This document shows, piece by piece, positions 1-4,802 of a stretch of 6,464 nucleotides of DNA. The notes under the pieces are model-generated. The model made no database searches. It saw only the letters and a list, made by a program, of their open reading frames with translations, and was not told the origin of the DNA. The position numbers were made by a program, and so were the translations under genes. The stretch is from a bacterium (GTDB taxonomy: Bacteria > Electryoneota > RPQS01). Location of the stretch: positions 1 to 6,464 of the forward strand of contig JAHIZR010000036.1 of NCBI GenBank assembly GCA_018814465.1, read 5' to 3'. Numbering within the stretch: position 1 is the first letter of the stretch; each line of letters opens with the position of its first letter.

Positions 1-1
1 C

Positions 2-775
2 GCGCTGCTGGCTTGGGTGGCGCAGAGCGGCAATCTGTTTTACGGGTGGGCGCTCTTATTTGTCTTCTCGCTGGGACTCGGCTTGCTGTTCCTCGTCATC
101 GGCACCTTTGCCGGAGCGCTTCAAGCCCTGCCCAAAGCGGGAGCTTGGATGGATGCCGTCAAACACGGCTTCGGCTGGATTTTACTCGCCGGCGCGCTCT
201 ACCTGCTTCGTCTGACGATTCCCGAACCTTATTACACTTTTGGCTGGGGACTCTTCCTGATCGTATTCTCGGTCTTCATGGGCGTCTTCGACAGTCTGAA
301 AGAAGCCGCCGGCGCGGGTGCGCGCATCTGGAAATCGATTACGGTTGTCACTTTGATTCTCGGCGCGATTGCCATCTTCAAGGTATTCGGACCTGCGGCA
401 ACCGATGTCGCGCTGCAGTCGCATCAGGAAGTGGAGTGGACGGTCAACAACGAAGCGGAAGCGGTCGAACAGGCACTGCTGCAGGGCAAGCCGCTGCTGA
501 TTGATGTCTATGCCGATTGGTGCGTCGCCTGTGTTGAGCTGGACGAGAAAACCTATGTCGTGCCCGAAGTGATCGAGCGTCTCGATGAGTTCGTTCGGCT
601 GAAACTCGATTTCACGAAAGAAACCGAGTGGGTAAGGGATATGAAGCGGAAATACCGGATCACCGGCATGCCGACGGTGATCTTCATCAACAGCGAAGGC
701 GAGGAACTGACTCGCTTCACCGGCTTTAAATCCGCAGATGATTTTATCGCGCTCCTGGATAAGTACAATCTTTAG
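2..775 (+). CDS. dsbD: Thiol:disulfide interchange protein DsbD-like, C-terminal part (5' end outside window)
   Basis: The reading frame is open at the left edge, so only the last 257 codons are visible; E. coli DsbD has about 565. DsbD moves electrons from cytoplasmic thioredoxin across the inner membrane to envelope thiol proteins. Visible order, counted from the first full codon: hydrophobic segments at about 16-40, 56-69, 80-96 and 113-130, matching the last helices of the DsbD/CcdA membrane domain, then a periplasmic thioredoxin-fold (gamma) domain. That domain has the signature YADWCVAC (redox cysteines 174 and 177, codons at 521-532) and the cis-proline motif GMPT at 222-225 (from base 665). 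The YADWCVAC match to E. coli DsbD is exact as I recall it. The membrane-domain cysteines and any N-terminal alpha domain lie outside the window, so full DsbD architecture is inferred. It stops with TAG, followed by a 352-base gap before the thioredoxin gene on the same strand. Confidence 0.92.
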   Translation, partial: ALLAWVAQSGNLFYGWALLFVFSLGLGLLFLVIGTFAGALQALPKAGAWMDAVKHGFGWILLAGALYLLRLTIPEPYYTFGWGLFLIVFSVFMGVFDSLKEAAGAGARIWKSITVVTLILGAIAIFKVFGPAATDVALQSHQEVEWTVNNEAEAVEQALLQGKPLLIDVYADWCVACVELDEKTYVVPEVIERLDEFVRLKLDFTKETEWVRDMKRKYRITGMPTVIFINSEGEELTRFTGFKSADDFIALLDKYNL

Positions 776-805
776 AGCTTGTCACCCAATTATCACAGGG
801 GTATT

Positions 806-821
806 GGCGAGAAGACTCGCC
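806..821. repeat. Short perfect hairpin (6-bp stem) downstream of dsbD
   Basis: GGCGAG (806-811) and CTCGCC (816-821) pair perfectly around the four-base loop AAGA. Five Ts follow at 837-841, but 15 bases after the stem, which is too far for a standard intrinsic terminator. It could still stabilise or end the dsbD transcript. A 6-bp stem of this kind can also arise by chance. Confidence 0.35.
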
Positions 822-851
822 GAGCCGAGCTAAGCATTTTTCAATTACTAG

Positions 852-873
852 GCAACACCCTCCCGGGTGTTGC
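852..873. repeat. Perfect 9-bp inverted repeat, hairpin without U-tract
   Basis: GCAACACCC (852-860) and GGGTGTTGC (865-873) are exact reverse complements around the loop TCCC. The stem is strong but neither strand has a T-run directly after it, so it is not a typical rho-independent terminator. It could be a transcript-protecting hairpin, an operator or part of a dispersed repeat. The pairing is seen directly; the role is unknown. Confidence 0.6.
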
Positions 874-947
874 ATCATGCGGTTGTCGAGCGCAGCCTCA
901 CCCGGAATTCCGATACAATCGTTTAACCGGCGTCCCCGGATCGTGTC

Positions 948-1007
948 ATCCTGAGCCACGCATTTGTTGACAACTTATTCGATTCCACTTCGTGCGTGGC
1001 GAAGGAT
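948..1007. repeat. REP-like imperfect palindrome (15-base arms)
   Basis: The left arm ATCCTGAGCCACGCA (948-962) pairs with the right arm TGCGTGGCGAAGGAT (993-1007) with two mismatches, around a 30-base loop. The flanks and arm ends (GTCATCCTGAGC at 945-956, GCGAAGGATCT at 999-1009) resemble a dispersed extragenic palindrome of the form GTCATyCTGAGC...GCGAAGrATCT that I remember from many bacterial genomes. It sits in the gap between two genes, as such repeats usually do. Whether it recurs in this genome cannot be seen here, as there is only one copy in the window. Confidence 0.6.
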
Positions 1008-1115
1008 CTTCCGCCGAAAATAAAGTTGCAATGCGATAAAACTATCCGGCGGACAGGTACGAGAACTTATCGCGCTTAGTCACTCTTCAGCCTTTTCAAT
1101 AAAACTACCTACTGT

Positions 1116-1120
1116 GAGGA
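1116..1120 (+). promoter_or_regulatory. Ribosome binding site of the thioredoxin gene
   Basis: GAGGA lies seven bases before the GTG at 1128. It decides the start: it supports the non-ATG codon and gives a protein with standard thioredoxin length and N-terminus. Confidence 0.8.
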
Positions 1121-1127
1121 AACAACT

Positions 1128-1454
1128 GTGTCGAATTTGGTCACTGTAACCGACGCGAATTTTGAAGAAGTAATCCTGAAAGCCGACAAACTTGCCGTGC
1201 TTGACTTCGGCGCCGCTTGGTGCGCGCCCTGCAAGAAGGTGCATGCCGTGCTTGAAGAGTTGGCTCCCGCCTGGCAGGCGAAAGCGGTGATCGGTGAAAT
1301 AGATATTGCCGAGAATCCTGCGACTCCCGGCAAATTTGGAATCATGAACATACCTCAAGTGCTGTTCTTCAAGAACGGGCAGTTAGTGGAAACCGTAACC
1401 GGAGTCCTGCCCAAAGCAAAGATGGAAGAGAAACTGAAGAACCACTCGGCTTAG
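1128..1454 (+). CDS. trxA: Thioredoxin
   Basis: A 108-residue protein, the normal size of a stand-alone thioredoxin, with no signal peptide, so cytoplasmic. It reduces protein disulfides and is itself recharged by thioredoxin reductase (not in the window). Seen directly: active site WCAPC at residues 31-35 (classic form WCGPC), the buried acid D26 in LDF, the cis-proline in NIPQ (P76) and the usual C-terminal helix. The start is GTG with a good GAGGA seven bases upstream. It lies downstream of a dsbD-like gene whose family takes electrons from thioredoxin, but the 352-base repeat-rich gap suggests its own promoter. It converges with the H1-like gene, with only three bases between the stop codons; a candidate terminator lies inside that neighbour at 1494-1527. 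The family call is certain. The gene symbol is by homology, and several thioredoxins may exist in the genome. Confidence 0.96.
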   Translation: MSNLVTVTDANFEEVILKADKLAVLDFGAAWCAPCKKVHAVLEELAPAWQAKAVIGEIDIAENPATPGKFGIMNIPQVLFFKNGQLVETVTGVLPKAKMEEKLKNHSA

Positions 1455-1457
1455 CGG

Positions 1458-2105
1458 CTACTTCTTTCCCTTTTTCTTGACAGCAGTTTTTTTGACCGCG
1501 GCGCTCTTTTTCGTCGCGGTCTTTTTTGTTGTTTTCTTTGTCGCTTTCTTCGTGGCAGGCTTGACAGTCTTTTTCTTCGTTGTAGGCTTAGCAGCAGCCT
1601 TTTTCGTCGGCGTCTTCTTCACTGAACCCTTCGCAGCGGTCTTGGTTGACTTCACGGCCTTCGTCTTTGTTGCTGCTTTTTTCTCGGGAGCTTTCTCCGG
1701 TGGCGCTTTCTTGACGGGTTCCTTGACAGCTTTTGGCACCTTTACTGCCGCCTGAACTTTAACCGGCACCGGCTTAGGCTTTTCCTGCTTTGCAATAGCA
1801 GGAGCTTTGGGAGGAGTTGCCGGAACAGGAGCCTTAGGTTCCGGCTTGGGTTCGGATCTTACCGGTTCCACAGGCGGCGGCGGGAAGCTGCCCGGCACGA
1901 TTTCTTCAATCTGGGCTTTTAATTGATCGACTTTTTCCTGCAGGCGCTGCCGGAGTCGTTCCACTTTCTTGGATGCTTGGGCTTTGTAAGTCTGACCGAG
2001 CCATGCGCCAAGCTGCATGTTTCCCACCGCCTGCTGCAGCTCACGCTCAGCCATTTGCAGCTTCAAACGGAGCGAGCGCAGTTTTTTCTCAATAAATTCA
2101 TCCAT
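1458..2105 (-). CDS. Histone H1-like Lys/Ala/Pro-rich protein with N-terminal coiled coil
   Basis: A 215-residue protein in three parts. Residues 1-70 are charged and helical with regular leucines, probably a coiled coil or helical hairpin. Residues 71-115 are a proline-rich linker. Residues 116-215 are low complexity, built from K, A, T, P and V in KKxxAKK-like units. In residues 121-215 I count 37 lysines and only three glutamates, so the tail is strongly basic. It has no cysteine, signal peptide or membrane segment. Such tails resemble eukaryotic H1 and bacterial H1-like proteins such as chlamydial Hc2, Bordetella BpH1 and Pseudomonas AlgP, which bind DNA or RNA without much sequence preference. 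That role is inferred from composition only. The chosen ATG keeps the whole coiled coil, but I see no clear Shine-Dalgarno before it; a later ATG at residue 18 is possible. It is the last gene of the minus-strand block, 45 bases after the phosphorylase. Confidence 0.8.
   Translation of the reverse strand: MDEFIEKKLRSLRLKLQMAERELQQAVGNMQLGAWLGQTYKAQASKKVERLRQRLQEKVDQLKAQIEEIVPGSFPPPPVEPVRSEPKPEPKAPVPATPPKAPAIAKQEKPKPVPVKVQAAVKVPKAVKEPVKKAPPEKAPEKKAATKTKAVKSTKTAAKGSVKKTPTKKAAAKPTTKKKTVKPATKKATKKTTKKTATKKSAAVKKTAVKKKGKK
1494..1527 (+). terminator. Candidate intrinsic terminator of trxA, inside the opposing H1-like gene
   Basis: GACCGCGGCG (1494-1503) pairs with CGTCGCGGTC (1512-1521): ten pairs including one G-U, around an eight-base loop. 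Six Ts (1522-1527) and a further T-rich run follow immediately. This is the standard shape of a rho-independent terminator on the + strand, starting 40 bases after the thioredoxin stop. It lies entirely within the coding sequence of the convergent gene. In the minus direction no T-run follows, so it would act on + strand transcripts only. Confidence 0.7.
1584..1604 (+). terminator. Weak second hairpin with U-tract, possible backup terminator
   Basis: AGGCT (1584-1588) pairs with AGCCT (1596-1600) around a seven-base loop, and the run of Ts reaches 1604. The stem is only five pairs. Its T-run is simply lysine codons of the opposite strand, so this may be coincidence. Confidence 0.25.
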
Positions 2106-2110
2106 AGCAT

Positions 2111-2124
2111 TAACCCACGGGTTA
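2111..2124. promoter_or_regulatory. Palindrome just upstream of the H1-like start codon
   Basis: TAACCC AC GGGTTA is an inverted repeat with six-base arms, ending six bases before the ATG of the H1-like gene on the minus strand. In the 45-base gap after the phosphorylase gene it occupies the place where a ribosome binding site would be expected, and no clear one is seen. It could be an operator or a small RNA hairpin affecting translation. The repeat is visible; the function is a guess. Confidence 0.35.
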
Positions 2125-2150
2125 GACTGGTTTTTCGATATCGGAAGCGA

Positions 2151-3482
2151 TTACGACGGCACAAGTCCGTTCCGATCGCAGTAAAACTGAACTAACGGCT
2201 TATCCTGCGGCTTAGTATCGGTGATCGAGAATGCGCTCTCCATCCGGTCCAAGCCGTCCTGCACGCTCTCTCTCTCCTCTGACCATTGCGCGACCGCCAG
2301 CACTTCACCCTCCCGAACTCTCTCTCCGATTTGCTTCTGAAAGACAATCCCGGCGGAATGATCAACCGCATCCGATGACTTCCTTCTCCCGGCGCCGAGA
2401 TCGACGAGACCTAAACCGATGGCTTTCGGTTCGATCGCGGTGATATAGCCTTCCGAATTAGCTTTGATTTCATGAGAAAAAGATGCAACAGCTCGTTCAT
2501 GGTAATGTTCGAGATCGTCGGCGTTCGCGCCTTGCGCGATGGCGATTTCACGGAATTTATCGTAACCGATGCCTGATCGCAGCAAGTCATAGAATCGCTC
2601 TTTCCCCTCATCCACGCTCTTAGTCACACCTCCCAAAAAGAGCATTCCGCCGCCCAGCACAGCGCAGAGTTCGATCAACCGCTGATCGCCTTCACCGGTT
2701 TTGAGAATCTCCAGGCATTCCGCGACTTCCGGGCTGTTTCCTGATGCCCGGCCGAGTGGCGAACTCATGTCGGTGCCGAAAACGATTGTCTCGACATTCT
2801 CTGTTGCGGACCACTCAACCAGCATCTTCGATAGCGTCTCGGCCTCTTCAAGGCTGCGCAAAAAACCGCCGTTGCCGACTTTGACGTCCATCACGAGCGC
2901 GTTGGCTCCCTCGGCGATCTTTTTGGAAAGAATGCTGGCCGCGATCAGCGGCGGAATGGAAACCGTCGCGGTCACATCGCGCAGCGCATAGAGCTTCCGG
3001 TCAGCGGGGACCAATCGATCTGTTTGAGCTCCGAATACGCAGTTGTGTTGCAGCAGGATTTGTCTGAATTCATCCTCACTCAACTCGACGCGAAAGCCGG
3101 GAATGCTTTCCAGCTTGTCAAGTGTGCCTCCGGTGTGACCAAGCGCGCGTCCGGAAATCATCGGCACCGGCACTCCGGCCGCCGCGACGATCGGCGCGAT
3201 GATCAGTGACGTCTTGTCGCCGACTCCGCCCGTTGAGTGCTTGTCGACTTTGATGCCTTTGACGTTTGATAAGGACAAACGCTCTCCGGAATCGATCATC
3301 GCGGATAGAAACAGGCGTCCCTCTTCATCGGCGACACCCTGAAAATACATTGCCATGAGCAGGGCGGACATCTGATAATCGGGCACGCCGCCATTGCAGA
3401 ATCCTTGAATCAGATAGCGGATTTCTTTTTCAGAGAGAGTCTCCCCCCTCTGTTTCTTCGTGATAAGATGCGGAATGTACAA
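2151..3482 (-). CDS. Pyrimidine-nucleoside / thymidine phosphorylase
   Basis: A 443-residue cytoplasmic enzyme (E. coli DeoA is about 440, Bacillus Pdp about 433) that splits pyrimidine nucleosides with phosphate into base and (deoxy)ribose-1-phosphate. Seen: the phosphate loop DKHSTGGVGDK at 80-90, including K81 and H82; the family signature SGRALGHTGGTLDKLE at 110-125; and R168, S183 and K187 in the spacing of R171, S186 and K190 of E. coli DeoA. The C-terminal domain (about 345-430) has the usual GLGLVDLGAGRR and AGIVF stretches. The start is TTG at 3482-3480. No ATG is available before residue 38, and a GGAG nine bases upstream overlaps the glgC stop. Only six bases separate it from glgC, in the same frame. 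Whether it is thymidine-specific (DeoA) or broad (Pdp) cannot be decided by eye, so no symbol is given. Confidence 0.95.
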   Translation of the reverse strand: MYIPHLITKKQRGETLSEKEIRYLIQGFCNGGVPDYQMSALLMAMYFQGVADEEGRLFLSAMIDSGERLSLSNVKGIKVDKHSTGGVGDKTSLIIAPIVAAAGVPVPMISGRALGHTGGTLDKLESIPGFRVELSEDEFRQILLQHNCVFGAQTDRLVPADRKLYALRDVTATVSIPPLIAASILSKKIAEGANALVMDVKVGNGGFLRSLEEAETLSKMLVEWSATENVETIVFGTDMSSPLGRASGNSPEVAECLEILKTGEGDQRLIELCAVLGGGMLFLGGVTKSVDEGKERFYDLLRSGIGYDKFREIAIAQGANADDLEHYHERAVASFSHEIKANSEGYITAIEPKAIGLGLVDLGAGRRKSSDAVDHSAGIVFQKQIGERVREGEVLAVAQWSEERESVQDGLDRMESAFSITDTKPQDKPLVQFYCDRNGLVPS

Positions 3483-3488
3483 GCAGCT

Positions 3489-4775
3489 TTACTCCGGGAT
3501 TCTCATTCCGTCCGGGATGACGGCGTCCTTTTCGATAATTACGATACCGTCCCGAATGATGTATCCGTCGGAGTCCATATCCGGGTGTCCTGCTGGTGGA
3601 TCTATCGTTACTCCGTAGCCGATGCGCGCGTTCTTATCGACGATGGTGCGGCGAATCGTCGTATCGCCTCCGATGCCCACGTCCGGTGCATGCGATTCTC
3701 GGTTTTGTGCCAGAGCCTCTTCGGATTCGAAATAGTCAGCGCCGACAATGATCGAATCCTCAATGATGGCATTCGATCTTACAATGGTACGAGTTCCCAG
3801 AATTGAGTGTCTGATTTTAGATTTTTCAATTCTGCATCCGGCGCAGATCAGTGCTTGAGACGCTTCGACCTCATTCAAACTTGAACCGGGGAGAAAACGC
3901 GGACGAGTGAATAGACGAAAAGCGGGATTATATAGATCGAATTGGGGATTCAGGTCCGTTAATGCCAGGTTCGCATGGTAGTAAGCGCTGATCGTTCCGA
4001 TATCTTCCCAATAGCCGTGAAAGGGGAAAGCAAACACACGGTGTGACTTGATTGCGTCCGGGATGATATGCCTTCCGAAGTCGCTGCCGCTGTTCGAATC
4101 AAGCAGCATCTCCATGGATTGATGATTCAGTATGTAGATACCCATCGAAGCCATCACGACCGGCTGTTCGATCAGTTGATCGGTTCCGGCGAACATGCTC
4201 GGCGGCAGCTCCCAGCCGTGGATCTTCTCCTCGGAATCAGGTTTCTCGCAGAATTCAAGGATGCGGCCGTCATCACCGACCTGCATAATCCCGAATCGCT
4301 TGGCATCGGAAAGAATGACGGGAATGGTGGCAATGGTAATATCAGCCCTGACTCTGCGGTGCAAAGCCATCATCGGACGATAGTCCATCGAATAGATATG
4401 ATCGCCCGAGAGAATCAGCACATCTTCCGCGTTGGAGGGCCGAATATGCCGCAGATTCTTCCGCACGGCATCCGCCGTTCCCTGCAGCCAGTCGCTGTGC
4501 TCAAGCGTTTGCTCGGCGGCAAGAATACTGACAAAGCCGTCTCGGAAGGAATCGAAATTATAGGTCATCGACGTATGACGATTCAGCGAGGCGGAATTGA
4601 ATTGTGTGATCACGAAAATCCGGTTAATATCCGAATTCAGGCAATTCGAAATCGGGATATCGATTAATCGGTACATACCGCCGAAGGGGACCGCCGGTTT
4701 AGAGCGGTGTCTTGTCAGCGGGTAGAGTCTGGTGCCGCGTCCTCCGCCGAGGACGATGGCAATAGTGCGATCCAT
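3489..4775 (-). CDS. glgC: Glucose-1-phosphate adenylyltransferase (ADP-glucose pyrophosphorylase)
   Basis: A 428-residue enzyme making ADP-glucose and pyrophosphate from ATP and glucose-1-phosphate, the committed step of bacterial glycogen synthesis. Seen in order: nucleotide-binding loop GGGRGTRL at 10-17 with the following KPAVPFGG and RLIDIPISNC; WLQGTADAV at 96-104; SGDHIY at 123-128 with the catalytic aspartate; FCEKP at 175-179 (K178, glucose-1-phosphate site); ASMGIY near 209-214; YWEDIGT at 255-261; then a left-handed beta-helix C-terminal domain. That domain carries GADYFE, DKNARIG (K381) and EKDAVIP (K416), very like cyanobacterial and plant enzymes, whose equivalent lysines bind the activator 3-phosphoglycerate. 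Regulation by a similar effector is an inference. The ATG has only a weak AGG upstream. It lies 27 bases after the phosphohexomutase gene and six before the phosphorylase. Confidence 0.97.
   Translation of the reverse strand: MDRTIAIVLGGGRGTRLYPLTRHRSKPAVPFGGMYRLIDIPISNCLNSDINRIFVITQFNSASLNRHTSMTYNFDSFRDGFVSILAAEQTLEHSDWLQGTADAVRKNLRHIRPSNAEDVLILSGDHIYSMDYRPMMALHRRVRADITIATIPVILSDAKRFGIMQVGDDGRILEFCEKPDSEEKIHGWELPPSMFAGTDQLIEQPVVMASMGIYILNHQSMEMLLDSNSGSDFGRHIIPDAIKSHRVFAFPFHGYWEDIGTISAYYHANLALTDLNPQFDLYNPAFRLFTRPRFLPGSSLNEVEASQALICAGCRIEKSKIRHSILGTRTIVRSNAIIEDSIIVGADYFESEEALAQNRESHAPDVGIGGDTTIRRTIVDKNARIGYGVTIDPPAGHPDMDSDGYIIRDGIVIIEKDAVIPDGMRIPE
3492..3495 (-). promoter_or_regulatory. Ribosome binding site of the phosphorylase, next to the glgC stop
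   Basis: Read on the minus strand, GGAG directly abuts the glgC stop codon TAA (GGAGTAA) and lies nine bases before the TTG start at 3482. It supports the unusual start codon and suggests that ribosomes finishing glgC re-initiate on the phosphorylase gene. Confidence 0.6.
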
Positions 4776-4785
4776 GATAAGCCTG

Positions 4786-4795
4786 CTGTATACAG
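4786..4795. repeat. Ten-base perfect palindrome between the phosphohexomutase gene and glgC
   Basis: CTGTATACAG is self-complementary and sits in the 27-base gap, 10-19 bases upstream of the glgC ATG. It could be a protein-binding site, but a ten-base palindrome is weak evidence alone, and an operator inside a tight operon would be unusual. Confidence 0.2.
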
Positions 4796-4802
4796 AGTGT
4801 TG

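Larger units (their letters stand above)
776..1127. other. Intergenic region rich in inverted repeats, no gene seen
   Basis: These 352 bases separate the dsbD-like gene from the thioredoxin gene. I see no tRNA and no credible coding region. They contain a 6-bp hairpin (806-821), a perfect 9-bp hairpin (852-873), a REP-like palindrome (948-1007) and a loose inverted repeat GCGATAA / TTATCGC (1033-1039 with 1067-1073). The thioredoxin promoter must lie here unless transcription reads through from dsbD, but I cannot place it. A TTGACA at 967-972 has no good -10 box at normal spacing and falls in the loop of the REP-like palindrome. The AT-rich stretch around 1091-1110, just upstream of the ribosome binding site, is the more natural place for a -10 or an untranslated leader. 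Confidence 0.75.

Noticed and set aside
779..970. A 63-codon open frame (TTG start) on the + strand in the dsbD-trxA gap, and a 71-codon frame on the opposite strand at 744-959
   Set aside because: Both run through the hairpins and the REP-like arm, have no ribosome binding site or recognisable family, and the composition reads like translated repeat DNA.
967..972. TTGACA as a sigma-70 type -35 box for trxA
   Set aside because: The bases at the expected -10 distance (about 990-995) are TCGTGC, far from TATAAT, and the site lies in the loop of the palindrome.
1442..1457. A minus-strand hairpin (CCGCT with AGTGG) as a terminator for the H1-like gene
   Set aside because: The stem has only five pairs with a G-U, and the following bases are only mildly U-rich with no real U-tract.
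1477..1755. An open frame on the + strand that would encode a very hydrophobic, Phe/Val/Ala-rich protein like a membrane protein
   Set aside because: It is the reverse complement of the Lys/Ala codons of the H1-like gene; lysine AAA/AAG read backwards gives Phe and Leu/Val codons, so the hydrophobicity is an artefact.
1465..1760. The T/C-rich, repetitive stretch as a tandem repeat or foreign low-complexity insert
   Set aside because: It is fully explained as the complement of a Lys/Ala/Thr/Pro-rich coding tail in an intact frame; the units are irregular at the DNA level.
4068..4667. A 199-codon + strand frame opposite glgC
   Set aside because: It is an antisense frame over a gene with all family motifs intact; no family likeness or start signal.
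4786..4795. CTGTATACAG as a LexA (SOS) box
   Set aside because: A proteobacterial LexA site is CTGT-N8-ACAG; here only two bases separate the half-sites, and no SOS gene is nearby.
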